A DNA stretch of 64,000 bases from NCBI RefSeq assembly GCF_041080625.1, contig NZ_CP163518.1, positions 5,642,001-5,706,000 on the forward strand, given 5' to 3'. The notes beneath the pieces were generated by a model. It worked only from the letters and a program-made list of their open reading frames with translations, was not told the origin of the DNA and ran no database searches. Below, in pieces: positions 42,835 through 51,353 of the stretch (position 1 is its first letter; each line of letters starts with the position of its first letter). The stretch comes from Streptomyces sp. CG1. GTDB taxonomy: Bacteria > Actinomycetota > Actinomycetes > Streptomycetales > Streptomycetaceae. Both the position numbers and the translations under genes were made by a program.

Positions 42835-42850
42835 CTCAGCTTGGGAAGCT
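42835..42850. repeat. att-like core D, candidate attL of the tRNA-Gly AICE
   Basis: 16 bases match the anticodon stem-loop part of the tRNA (52641-52656) exactly. It is the nearest copy left of the AICE genes, which predicts an element of about 9.8 kb ending at the tRNA. Confidence 0.6.
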
Positions 42851-43021
42851 CGGGTTCCTTGGCGGTGGTTGCTGAGCTGACCTGCGGCGGAGTAGCGGTG
42901 GAGTCCTGGTCGTACTCGGGGCAAGTTCCCGCTGTTCCCCGTGGTTCCCCGAAGAATCTGGCACGCGAATGGCACGGTCCCTTTGCCTCGAACGTCCCTT
43001 GGCGGAGCTGGGCCTAGGAGT

Positions 43022-43150
43022 GTCTGAGCCTCAGCCGACGACGGTCAGCCACGATGGCGGGCGCGCCGACCGACCACGCACGCGTATGCCTCGCCGCACC
43101 CCCACCGGCCTCAGCCACGCTGTAATGCCGTCGACCAGAGTGAGCCGCGC
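43022..43150. repeat. Direct repeat R2, copy 2
   Basis: Second copy of the repeat at 42673-42806. The blocks CTCAGCCGACGA and CCCCCACCGGCCTCAGCCAC are shared. Confidence 0.65.
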
Positions 43151-43481
43151 CGGCGGAAGCGCGGCGGTGAGACCTTGGGTGATGACCTCTTCGTCCCGAA
43201 GCAACTTGGGCGGGCACTTGACCTTGCGCCGGTGGGCCTGTCACCTGCTGTGATGGTCCGTAGGTGCGCGTGGTTGTCCGCCGCTGTGCGTCGGCGTTGT
43301 CACGCAGTTAGACACTCACAGATGCCAGTCGCCCGAGGGTGTTCGCCCCGTCAGCTTGCTTGCTGCAGGCGACGGCGGGTGATGCCAGGGACGCGGAGCC
43401 TCAGGCGGCGGACCTCAAAAGTTGCTCTGAACGCATGGCATCGATGACTCCCAAGCGTGCTGCACGGAGATGATCGTAGGT

Positions 43482-44502
43482 ATGGACCCGAAGCGGAAGC
43501 AGATCGTCTCAATCTCCGTCCTCGCTATAGCTGCCATCGGATACTTCCTTCTTCTATGGCGTGGCCCTTGGTTGCTTGACGGGAGTCACCTACGAGAGAA
43601 AGACCTTCAACCGGCTGATGGTGTGGTTATCACCGGCTTTCGCACTACGCTTGTAGCTATAGGTGCTGGTTTCATAGCTGCGATCGGACTTATTTATACG
43701 CACAGAAGTCACATAGAAGCAATAAAGCTGCTTGGCTCCGATAAGGTCACGGAGCGCCTCGGTGGTATCTACTCGCTCGAAAGAATAATGAAAGACTCCG
43801 AGCGAGACCATTCCACGATTGTGGAAGTCGGAAGTCCTCGCGGCATTCATTAGGCAGCGAGCCCCTATTCCTTCCGACCTTGAAGAGGCGCCTGCGAAAT
43901 TCAAAGCCCCGGAGGATATTCAGGCCGCCTTGACCGTTCTGAGTAGGCGCCCGGAACGGGATGGAGAGGGTTGGATCTTGCTGGGGAATGTAAACCTGCG
44001 AGGGTTGTACATGCGTGGGGGGAGGCTTGACGGGATGGTCTTGGGGGGATCCCGTCTGGAGGATGGATACTTCTGGGACGTTTCGATGCGCGGGGCGAAT
44101 CTCAGTTCAACTAATTTCAGTGGTTCCAGTTTGCACGGTGTATCGCTGGATAGGTCGGCACTGTTCTATGCACGCTTTGATCGCGCGATTCTGTCTGGTG
44201 TGACCATGATGAATGCCACCCTCCAATCTGCCTGCTTCGCTGCATCGATACTGGTTAACGTCAATATGCGAGAGGTGGATCTGTGCGACGCGCTCCTGGA
44301 TGGAACCATGGTTATGGATAGCTTCGACTTGGCGCGCGATGATCTGATCAAGGCCAAAATTCTAGACAACGTCATCCTGCCGGATAAACTCTGGAAAGAT
44401 CCCAAAGTCTTAAAACGAATCGTGGAGTGCATGGAGGAGCGCAAGACAGAGGAGACTCAAGCTGCGTCAAAGGATTCCAGCTCACCGCAATCAGAAGCTT
44501 AG
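43482..44502 (+). pseudogene. Pentapeptide-repeat membrane protein, frameshifted by a 7-bp duplication
   Basis: Frame one (43482-43853) encodes two membrane segments and SDKVTERLGGIYSLERIMKDS, the typical lead-in of this family. It breaks at GGAAGTC repeated in tandem (43823-43829 and 43830-43836). Removing one copy joins STIVEV to LAAFIRQRAP in the frame that ends at 44502, which carries the pentapeptide repeats (LRGLYMRGG, ANLSSTNFSGSSL, and so on). The intact product would be about 335 aa. Base composition is visibly more AT-rich than the neighbours, a sign of transfer. Confidence 0.85.
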
Positions 44503-44738
44503 TGGTTATGAAGGTCGGCGGAGTCTCAATGACCGAGTCAAGCAAGCAGGGCGCCGTCCGTGGCGGAGAACGACGCCCCGTGCAGCTCGTACGTCAAGCC
44601 GCCCCTCGATGCGAACTATGGGCAGGATGGTCATTGAGGTCAGGTGGGCTGGTCAACTGGTCGTCAAGGACCGTTGGCGGTCGGTGGCGGTCGTGGTGGT
44701 TGCTGTACTTCACTGCTGTACTGCATTGGGTCGTTCCC

Positions 44739-45989
44739 CTAGGTCAGAAGTGCTGCGTGACCGCAATCGAAGGACATCGAGACGCCGCACTCATCACAGG
44801 TCGATTGGTCAGCCGATGGCGCTATGCCGTCAGCGGGTTGACGTTTGATTGCGATCAAGGCGGCGTCGTCGTCGAGTCGGCCGCCGAGGTGGTTGAGAAG
44901 GTCGCCGCGGAGGTGGTTGAGGAGTGCCGTGGGATGGCGGTGGTTCTGGTGGGTGAGTCGTTTGGCGAGCGGGTAGAACTCGCCGTCGGTATTGCGGGCT
45001 TCGATGGCACCGTCGGTGTAGAGGAGGAGGGTGTCTTTGGCGCGTAGGGCGAAGGTGTCGAGGTGATAGGTGGTTTGCGTCAATGCGCCCAGGCCCAGCG
45101 GGGGCGCGGGTTGGCCGGCTTCCAGGGGCACGACGTCGTTCGCTCGTAGGAGTAGCGGTGGGGGGTGTCCGCAGGTGACGCTCCGCACGAGGGGCTCGGC
45201 GTCGGGGATTTCGAGGAGAGTGGCGGTGACGAACGCCTCTTCGGTCTGTTCGGGGCTCACTGCTTCGGATGCATTGCTGCGGACACTTGAATCCAGGTAG
45301 GCGGCGAGTTCCGGCAGCGTGGTCAGCTGGCGTGCGGCGTCGCGGAACGTGCTGATGGTGTGGGCAGCGATGCCGACCGCTGCCAGGCCCTTGCCTCGAA
45401 CATCGCCGATGATCAACCGTGTCCCCGTGGGCGTGCGCACGGCGGCGTAGAGATCTCCGCCGATGCGTGCTTCATCCTCTGCCGCCAGGTACGTCGAGGC
45501 CAGGCGAAGGGGGCCGAGTCGGTGAGGGAGAGGAGGCAGTATGGCGCGTTGCGCGGCCTCGGCGACTGCGCGCAGCTGGACCAGCTTTCGCTGTCCGTGT
45601 TCCGTCAAGTACCGGGCGATCACGACGGCCACCGAGGTCGCAAGGAGGGCAGCCGCCTGTGGCGGGTTCACCGATTGGCGGACCAGGAAGATGGCCATCA
45701 AAGCCGACACGGTCATGATGGCGACAAGTGAGGTCACCCGGGAGCTCGCGTACCAGGAAGTGAGTACAGGCACCATGATCAGCAAGTCGCCGAGATGAAC
45801 TGCGCCAGGCACCTGAAGATCGATGAGTGTGATCGCCAGAATGAACAGCAAGGCGATTGTCAGCATGGATCGTGGTTGCGGCAAGGTGCGCGAGTGAACG
45901 AGTGACGGTCTAGCTCGGTGATGCGTCAGGTGTGGCTCCTGCATGCAACCTGGAGCCGTACACGCAGGATCGAGGAACGTGAATGCCAT
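44739..45989 (-). CDS. PP2C-type (SpoIIE/RsbU) protein phosphatase, membrane-anchored
   Basis: The 416-aa protein has four membrane segments (about 42-135) and a C-terminal PPM phosphatase domain with metal-binding Asp motifs ARIGGDLYAAV, LIIGDVRGKG, VTCGHPPPLLL, LLLYTDGAIEAR and DDDAALIAI. Members act on anti-sigma-factor antagonists in stress or development signalling. The sensor part is only the membrane region. It is transcribed against the AICE genes and may be cargo. Confidence 0.88.
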   Translation of the reverse strand: MAFTFLDPACTAPGCMQEPHLTHHRARPSLVHSRTLPQPRSMLTIALLFILAITLIDLQVPGAVHLGDLLIMVPVLTSWYASSRVTSLVAIMTVSALMAIFLVRQSVNPPQAAALLATSVAVVIARYLTEHGQRKLVQLRAVAEAAQRAILPPLPHRLGPLRLASTYLAAEDEARIGGDLYAAVRTPTGTRLIIGDVRGKGLAAVGIAAHTISTFRDAARQLTTLPELAAYLDSSVRSNASEAVSPEQTEEAFVTATLLEIPDAEPLVRSVTCGHPPPLLLRANDVVPLEAGQPAPPLGLGALTQTTYHLDTFALRAKDTLLLYTDGAIEARNTDGEFYPLAKRLTHQNHRHPTALLNHLRGDLLNHLGGRLDDDAALIAIKRQPADGIAPSADQSTCDECGVSMSFDCGHAALLT

Positions 45990-46487
45990 GTGGTGCTCCG
46001 TCTCTAAGGGATCATATCATCGGTTCTGATGATTCTATCAATTAAACGGACATATACGGGCATGCGGGGTCATGTGTGGCAGGTCACAAGTGTTGTGGAT
46101 GCTGGCCGGGCTTGATCAGGGCGAGTCTCCGCCGCTGGGCAGGGACGTTCCACGGCTGGGGTGACGACTGACCCGCCGTCCCTCGTGGTGCACGGTACCG
46201 AGCGGTCGACGTAGCGACTTTGGCCGGGAGCTGCTTTGGCGCGAGTGATCATGGCCCCGTAAGCTTCCGGCGCGTCGGGCAGTCTGTGGACCTGCCCGGT
46301 AAAGCACGACGTTGGGGCCATGATCTTCGAGGCTCGCGCCAAAGTGGCTGGCTAAAGTCGCGGAGCCGACCGCCCCAGCCACGACGTGTTCTGACCTCAT
46401 GCCCGTGTGCCTGCCGCTCCCGCCCGGAGGAGCGAAGCGACGACGGGTGCTTGAACCCGTAGAGAAAGTTGTTACTCAGGCTTCGCC
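45990..46487. other. Gene-free region with a long inverted repeat
   Basis: No frame is supported. The first 80 bases after the phosphatase start are AT-rich and hold its promoter. The rest holds the inverted repeat listed separately. Confidence 0.5.
46215..46360. repeat. Long imperfect inverted repeat with inner hairpin
   Basis: Arms 46215-46258 and 46314-46360 pair over about 40 bases (shared blocks CGACTTT, TTTGGCGCGAG and GATCATGGCCCC). The 55-base loop contains its own hairpin CGGGCAG/CTGCCCG (46276-46298). It sits just upstream of the transfer genes and could be a single-strand origin or transfer-related site, or a mobile-element relic. Confidence 0.6.
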
Positions 46488-46691
46488 GTGATGCGCCACA
46501 CGGGCGCGTCGTACTGCTCCGGACGGCTGCTGATCAGTAGTTCGCGTAGGACCGTCGGTGCTCCCGTCTCGCTGCCGGGCCTGGTGGCCCGCCCGTGGGA
46601 GAGCGTGTTCAACGGCCAGCAGCGGCACGGCATCGCCTACCGGGCCACCGCCGTTGCGCCGGGCGCCTTCCCGATGGCTCAGGCGGGCTGA
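46488..46691 (+). pseudogene. Truncated AICE gene upstream of tra
   Basis: Only the last 40 or so residues (SLPGLVARPWESVFNGQQRHG, read in parts, and IAYRATAV) look real. They match the C-terminal part of the small AICE protein normally found before the tra gene, of the kind seen whole at 61750. The N-terminal two thirds are missing. The stop overlaps the tra start (TGATG), so the coupling is kept. Confidence 0.5.
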
Positions 46692-48070
46692 TGGACGTGA
46701 CTGACCTGACGACGGTGGCCGAGCTGGGCGGGTCGCTCGCTGCAATAGGCGGCGCGGTCTACGTCCGGCACGCCCACCCGGCGGCGTACTGGTCCACGGT
46801 CGGGCTGCCGGTCTCGGTGGCCCGGCTGATGGCCTCGTACTCCTCGACCATGGACGCCTGCGGCCTGACCGTCGAACCGTCCCGCTGGCGGGCACTGGCC
46901 ATCAGGGCGACCACTCGCCGTGAGGTCCGGCCGGTCCCGCCCCGCCGGGGCTTGATCCGGCCCACCTCGACCGGTCTCCGGATCCGGCTGCGGCTGGCTC
47001 CGGGCCAGGAACCGGCGGAGGTGGCGGCCTCGGCGGAACGGCTCCGCCACGCCTGGGGCGTCCATGCCGTGTACGTGCGGGACGTCAAGCCCGACGTCGT
47101 GGAACTCCGGCTCGTCGGCTTTGACGTCCTGCGGAAGGTGCGCATGCCCCGTCGGGCCGATGGCGGGCTCCTGCGGGTGCCGGTGGCTCTGCGCGAGGAC
47201 GCAACCGCGTTCGTTCGCGACTACCGCGCCGTACCGCATGAACTCGTCCTCGGCGCCACGCTGTCCGGCAAGTCCATGTACCTGCGGCACCTGATCACCG
47301 GACTGGCGCCTCAGCCCGTGGTTCTGGTCGGCATCGACTGCAAGCGCGGGGTCGAGCTGGCGCCGTTCGCCGCTCGGCTCTCCGCGCTGGCGACCGAACC
47401 GGACCAGGCGGCCGAGCTGCTGCCCGTGCTCGTGAAGGAAATGGAGGACCGCTACGACCTGATCAAGGCTCGGCAGGGCATCGCGCCCGGTACCCCGGAC
47501 GAACTGATCACCTCAGACATCTGGGGCCTGCCCGAGAGTGAACGCCCCGATCCCATCGTCCTGTTCATCGATGAGGTGGCCGAACTGTTCCTCGTCGCCA
47601 CGCGGAAGGAGGAGGAGCGGCGGGACGAGATGGTCACCCAGCTCATCCGCCTCGCCCAACTCGGCCGGGCCGCCGGCATCTACCTGGAGGTCTGCGGGCA
47701 GCGCTTCGGCGCAGAGTTGGGCAAGGGCGCGACCATGCTCCGCGCTCAGCTCACCGGTCGTGTCTGCCACCGCGTCAACGATGAAGCCTCCGCCAAGATG
47801 GCACTCGGCGACATCGCCCCTGAAGCGGCCGTTGCCGCCTGCGCCATCGCTGCTGAAAGGCCCGGCCTGGCCGTGGCGGGCGACACCTCCGGCGGCTGGT
47901 CCCGCATCCGTACCCCGTATCTGTCCCTCGCCGACGCTGCGGCCATCTGCCGAGAGGCCGCCCACCTCGCTCCGGACCTACCGGCCCTCAGGCTCTTCCG
48001 GCCGTACGTCCCGCCCGCGCCCGTGGAGGACGCCGGGCCGGTGACTGCTCCCCTCCCGGTCACCGAATAG
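46691..48070 (+). CDS. traSA: AICE conjugal transfer protein, FtsK/SpoIIIE type (TraSA/TraB)
   Basis: The 459-aa protein moves double-stranded DNA between hyphae. A short N-terminal part is followed by an FtsK-like motor: Walker A GATLSGKS (about 187-194), VGIDCKRGVELAPF, Walker B IVLFIDEVAEL (about 289) and LTGRVCHRVNDEASAKMALGD (in parts), which are typical of TraSA proteins. The spd genes follow. It is intact, unlike rep. Confidence 0.9.
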   Translation: MDVTDLTTVAELGGSLAAIGGAVYVRHAHPAAYWSTVGLPVSVARLMASYSSTMDACGLTVEPSRWRALAIRATTRREVRPVPPRRGLIRPTSTGLRIRLRLAPGQEPAEVAASAERLRHAWGVHAVYVRDVKPDVVELRLVGFDVLRKVRMPRRADGGLLRVPVALREDATAFVRDYRAVPHELVLGATLSGKSMYLRHLITGLAPQPVVLVGIDCKRGVELAPFAARLSALATEPDQAAELLPVLVKEMEDRYDLIKARQGIAPGTPDELITSDIWGLPESERPDPIVLFIDEVAELFLVATRKEEERRDEMVTQLIRLAQLGRAAGIYLEVCGQRFGAELGKGATMLRAQLTGRVCHRVNDEASAKMALGDIAPEAAVAACAIAAERPGLAVAGDTSGGWSRIRTPYLSLADAAAICREAAHLAPDLPALRLFRPYVPPAPVEDAGPVTAPLPVTE

Positions 48071-48150
48071 CCCCACCCGACCCGGCCGGCGTGGCCATTC
48101 CACGCCAAGTCCCTACCCCCGCCATGCCTGAAGAAGGGAGAGCACTCGCC

Positions 48151-48204
48151 ATGCGCTATCGCTGCGAGGAGAACGGCCCCGACTACCCCTGTGAGTCGTC
48201 CTGA
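48151..48204 (+). CDS. 17-aa Cys-containing peptide ORF
   Basis: An ATG preceded by AGGGAGAG gives MRYRCEENGPDYPCESS, and its stop overlaps the ATG of the DUF2637 gene. Position and coupling favour a translated leader peptide; alternatively it is a shortened form of a longer AICE protein. Confidence 0.4.
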   Translation: MRYRCEENGPDYPCESS

Positions 48205-48821
48205 TGGCCCGCCCCGCCGTGCGTATGGACGCGGTCCTGATCCAAGCCGTCATCGCCGGTGCCCTGTCCTTCGCTCATCTGCATGACCTCGCTGCGGCCG
48301 CCGGACAGGCGGGGTGGAAGGCCTGGGCCTATCCGATCAGCGTGGACCTGCTCCTGGTCGCTGCCTGGCGGCAACTTCACTCCGGTGGGTCGAAGACGGC
48401 GGCCTGGTGCTGGTTCCTGGTCGCGCTGACTGCCTCGCTCGGCGCCAATGTCGCCACGGCCGGGCTGCTCGACCTGGGCGCCGTACCGGCCTGGCTCCGC
48501 ATCGTCGTCGCCGGATGGCCTGCCGTCGCCTTCCTCGGCGGAACCCTGCTCGTCCATGGCTCCCCGAAGCCGGAGGAGACACCGGTCCAGGAAGAGACCA
48601 CAGACCTAGCTGTTCCCTCGGCGTCTGAACTGCCCGTTGCGGTACCCGAAACGGCTCCGCCCTCGACGCCCTCCGTTCCGCCCGCCCTCGTCGCCCTGAC
48701 TCGCAAGGTCGCCGACGAACACCACGCCCGGACCGGATCCGTCATCGACACCTCGACCCTTCGTGCCCGGCTCGGAGTCCCGCTGCCGCTCGCCGAAGCC
48801 ATCGCCGCCGAACTCGCCTGA
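48204..48821 (+). CDS. DUF2637 membrane protein of the AICE (spread function)
   Basis: The 205-aa protein has four membrane segments in the first 125 residues (AVIAGALSFAHLHDLA, AWAYPISVDLLLVAAW and so on), then a Pro/Glu-rich linker and a small C-terminal helical domain (ALTRKVADEHHARTG). DUF2637 proteins are standard in AICEs and are linked to intramycelial spread. The start overlaps the stop of the 17-aa ORF. Confidence 0.82.
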   Translation: MARPAVRMDAVLIQAVIAGALSFAHLHDLAAAAGQAGWKAWAYPISVDLLLVAAWRQLHSGGSKTAAWCWFLVALTASLGANVATAGLLDLGAVPAWLRIVVAGWPAVAFLGGTLLVHGSPKPEETPVQEETTDLAVPSASELPVAVPETAPPSTPSVPPALVALTRKVADEHHARTGSVIDTSTLRARLGVPLPLAEAIAAELA

Positions 48822-48841
48822 CCCCGGAGGAACGTCCCCAC

Positions 48842-49042
48842 ATGCGCCCGTCCACGCTCCGCGCGCTGAAACGCGCCGCCGAGCTGACCCGCCAGAACCG
48901 CCTTACCGAAGCCGTACTGATCGCCGAACCGGTGATCCTCGCCGCCGACAGCTACGAGGGCGACGAGATCTTGCGCTGGCTCGCCGAGCACGTCACCGAC
49001 TTCACCGGTGAAACCAACGAGAACGACGAGGAGACCCGCTGA
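48842..49042 (+). CDS. Small AICE protein, unknown
   Basis: The 66-aa mostly helical acidic protein (LKRAAELTRQNRL, then an acidic tail ENDEETR) follows a GGAGG site. Its stop overlaps the start of the next gene by one base. It is part of the spd block; function unknown. Confidence 0.7.
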   Translation: MRPSTLRALKRAAELTRQNRLTEAVLIAEPVILAADSYEGDEILRWLAEHVTDFTGETNENDEETR

Positions 49043-49233
49043 TGCCTGCCAACCGCCGCTTCCGCAACGTCGTCCGGATCGGTCCCGTTCAGGTCGGCAC
49101 GTACTACGACGGCCGGGGCCGCGAGAAGCACACCGCTGCCTGCACGGCTCCGCGCTGCGGCTTCTCGACGGACTACGACAGCCGTGCCGCTGCCGAGCTG
49201 GCCGCCCGTACCCACCGCTGCGCCGTCCGCTGA
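49042..49233 (+). CDS. Mobile-element transfer protein (small, Cys/His)
   Basis: The 63-aa basic protein contains GPVQVGTYYDGRGREKHTAAC (in two halves) and a C-terminal HRCAV. It matches the short transfer proteins found between tra and SpdD in AICEs. The Cys/His set may bind zinc. Confidence 0.7.
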   Translation: MPANRRFRNVVRIGPVQVGTYYDGRGREKHTAACTAPRCGFSTDYDSRAAAELAARTHRCAVR

Positions 49234-49242
49234 GGAGAGCCC

Positions 49243-49437
49243 GTGACCGTCTCGCTCCCGCTCGTCTTCGTCCTGGGCGTCATCGCCTGGGCCGCGATCA
49301 AGTTCCTCGGGTTCCGCCTCTGGGTCGCTGTCGTGATCGCCCTGTTCGGCTTCTACCTCTCCCACACCCTCCTCGCCCCCGCCATCGAGTCCGGCACCCG
49401 TTCCGGGGTCGGCGTCGTCGACGGCCCGCACAAGTGA
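49243..49437 (+). CDS. Small membrane protein of the spd block
   Basis: The 64-aa protein has two membrane segments (LPLVFVLGVIAWAAIKFLG and LWVAVVIALFGFYLSHTLL) and a short hydrophilic tail. A GAGAGCC site precedes the GTG start. The spread role is inferred from its place. Confidence 0.7.
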   Translation: MTVSLPLVFVLGVIAWAAIKFLGFRLWVAVVIALFGFYLSHTLLAPAIESGTRSGVGVVDGPHK

Positions 49438-49451
49438 CAAGGAGGTCCATC

Positions 49452-49709
49452 GTGTTCCGCCCCAAGCTGCCCGACGTCCCGCACTTGCCGACCACGACCA
49501 TCACGTCCCAGCAGATCCATGCCCCGGCCCCTTCCGCCGGCCGCCCGGTCGCCCCGTACGTGGGCATCGGCGTCGGTGCGGTCGCCGCCGTGGTCGTCGT
49601 CGGCATCGTCCTGACCGCGCTCCTGGCGGCGGTCGCCATCTCGGCCGTGTCCGTGGCCATCGCCGCCGTAGTCCTGCGCTCTCTCGTCAGCAACGCGCAC
49701 AAGCGCTGA
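49452..49709 (+). CDS. spdD: SpdD-like spread protein
   Basis: A GTG after AAGGAGG gives 85 aa: a Pro-rich N-terminus (FRPKLPDVPHLPTTT) and one long Ala/Val-rich membrane region (about 40-78). This form is typical of SpdD proteins in pSAM2-type elements, which act in spread through the mycelium. Confidence 0.78.
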   Translation: MFRPKLPDVPHLPTTTITSQQIHAPAPSAGRPVAPYVGIGVGAVAAVVVVGIVLTALLAAVAISAVSVAIAAVVLRSLVSNAHKR

Positions 49710-49840
49710 CCGGCCTCCGGGGCGACAACAACGCCGCCAAGCATCCCGTCGCCCCGGGGCCGTCCTCCCAACCGCAGAAACAGCCGAAAGGAACTCCCAT
49801 CATCACCCGGCAGACTCCGCCCCCGCTGGCGGAACTCTCC

Positions 49841-51144
49841 ATGTTGGCCTCCCTCGGCACCATGCCCGAGCTGGCTCGCCAACTCTCCGGTCTGGGTGGC
49901 TGCACCAACCCCGTACGCCTCGACGGCCACCGCACTGAATACGAGGTCGACACGGCAACCGGCGAGATCGGCCGAGTCCTGCACCACCTCGACTCCGGCT
50001 CGCTCGCCGCCGGTCAACTCCTCGTCCGCTGCAACAACCGCGTGCCACCCGGTGCGCTGCCTGCGCCGAGACCTACCGCCGCGACACCTTCCACCTGATC
50101 ACCGCCGGGCTCCGGGGCGGTAAAGGCACCCCGGAACAGGTCGGCGCGCACCCGCGTGTCTTCGCCACGTTCACTGCCCCGAGCTTTGGTCCGGTCCACA
50201 ACCGCCCCTCTGACGGGCGGGGCTGCCGCTGCGGTGTCCGGCACGACGAGACGGACCCTCTCCTGGGCTCGCCTCTCGACCCGGACACCTACGACTACGA
50301 GGCGGCCGTGCTCTGGAACGCGCACGCCGGGGCCCTCTGGCGGCGCTTCTCGATCTACCTCCGCCGGGAGGTCGCCAAGAGGGTTGGGCTCACTCAGCGA
50401 GCCTTCCGCGATCACGCGCGCGTCTCGTTCGCCAAGGTCGCCGAGTACCAGAAGCGTGGCGCTGTCCACTTCCACGCGGTCATCCGCCTCGACGGCCCGG
50501 AGGGCGGCGATACCTCTCCGCCGGCCTGGGCCACCACCGAGCTGCTGACAGACGCCATCCGTGCGGCTAGCAGTGCGGCACGCATCGAGGGACCCGAGAT
50601 CGACGGCCGGTCACACGCGTTCGTCTTCGGGCGTCAGCTCGATGTCCGCCCGATCCGTTCCGCCGACTTCAACGACGGCCAGGAGCTGACTGAGCGGGCC
50701 GTGGTGGCGTACATCGCCAAGTACGCCACCAAGGGCGCCGAGACGGCGACGGGCACCCTGGACCGGCCGATCCGCTTCCTCGCCGAGCTGGCCCAAGCCC
50801 GGATCTCTGAGCATGCCCGGCGCATGATCCGAACCGCATGGTCCCTCGGCGCGTGTCCCGAGCTGGCAGACCTCCGCCTGAGGGCTTGGGCTCACATGCT
50901 CGGCTTCCGCGGCCACTTCTCCACCAAGTCGCGCCGCTACTCGACCACGCTCGGGGCTCTCCGCGATGCCCGCGCCGACTGGCGCCGCGCCCAAGCCGCA
51001 CCGCCGACGGTCCCGCAGCACGGCGAAACCACGCTCGTCCTCGCCCACTGGGTGTTCGCCGGAACGGGCCTCAGCACCGCCGAAAGCTGGCTCGCCGCAT
51101 CCCTCGAACCCGCCCCCGGAACGGAAGGAGAACCCACCAAGTGA
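49841..51144 (+). pseudogene. repSA: RepSA-like replication initiator, frameshifted
   Basis: Frame one encodes TMPELARQLSGLGGC and ends in RCNNR at about 50042. The next residues in the family (TRCAACAETYRRDTFHLI) appear in another frame, which then stays open to 51144 (AAVLWNAHAGALWRRFSIYL, GAVHFHAVIRLDGP with the HxH metal site). One missing C near 50040 explains the break. The usual start position, after GAAAGGA at about 49790, reads ATCATC rather than ATG, so the first normal start is 49841. Either the gene is dead or there is a sequencing error. Confidence 0.82.
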
Positions 51145-51353
51145 CTGACCGCTACCTGTCCGTGGATCAGGTCGCCGAGCTGCTTGGCACGACCGTCCGC
51201 TTCCCCCGGAGGCTGATCGAGGAGCGGCGCATCCGGTACGTGAAGGTCGGCCGTCATGTCCGCATCGCAGAAAGCGCAGTTGAGGAGTACCTCGCTGCAC
51301 GCACGGTCGAGCCGATCAGGCTCCGCCGCGCTGGACTCAGGAGGGCCGCCTGA
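51141..51353 (+). CDS. xis: Excisionase (MerR-like helix-turn-helix, Xis)
   Basis: The 70-aa DNA-binding protein contains YLSVDQVAELLGTT and RRLIEERRIRYVKVGRHVRI, the usual excisionase helix-turn-helix. It overlaps rep by four bases (GTGA) and int by one base (TGATG), a typical rep-xis-int block. It directs integrase toward excision. Confidence 0.9.
   Translation: MTDRYLSVDQVAELLGTTVRFPRRLIEERRIRYVKVGRHVRIAESAVEEYLAARTVEPIRLRRAGLRRAA

Larger units (their letters stand above)
42110..43481. other. Gene-free repeat-rich junction region
   Basis: About 1.4 kb with no supported gene. It contains repeat R1 copy 2, two copies of repeat R2, att core D and arm-like CCGTGGTTCC and TGGCACG blocks (about 42940-42980). 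It marks the left side of the AICE at 43.5-52.6 kb. Confidence 0.6.
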
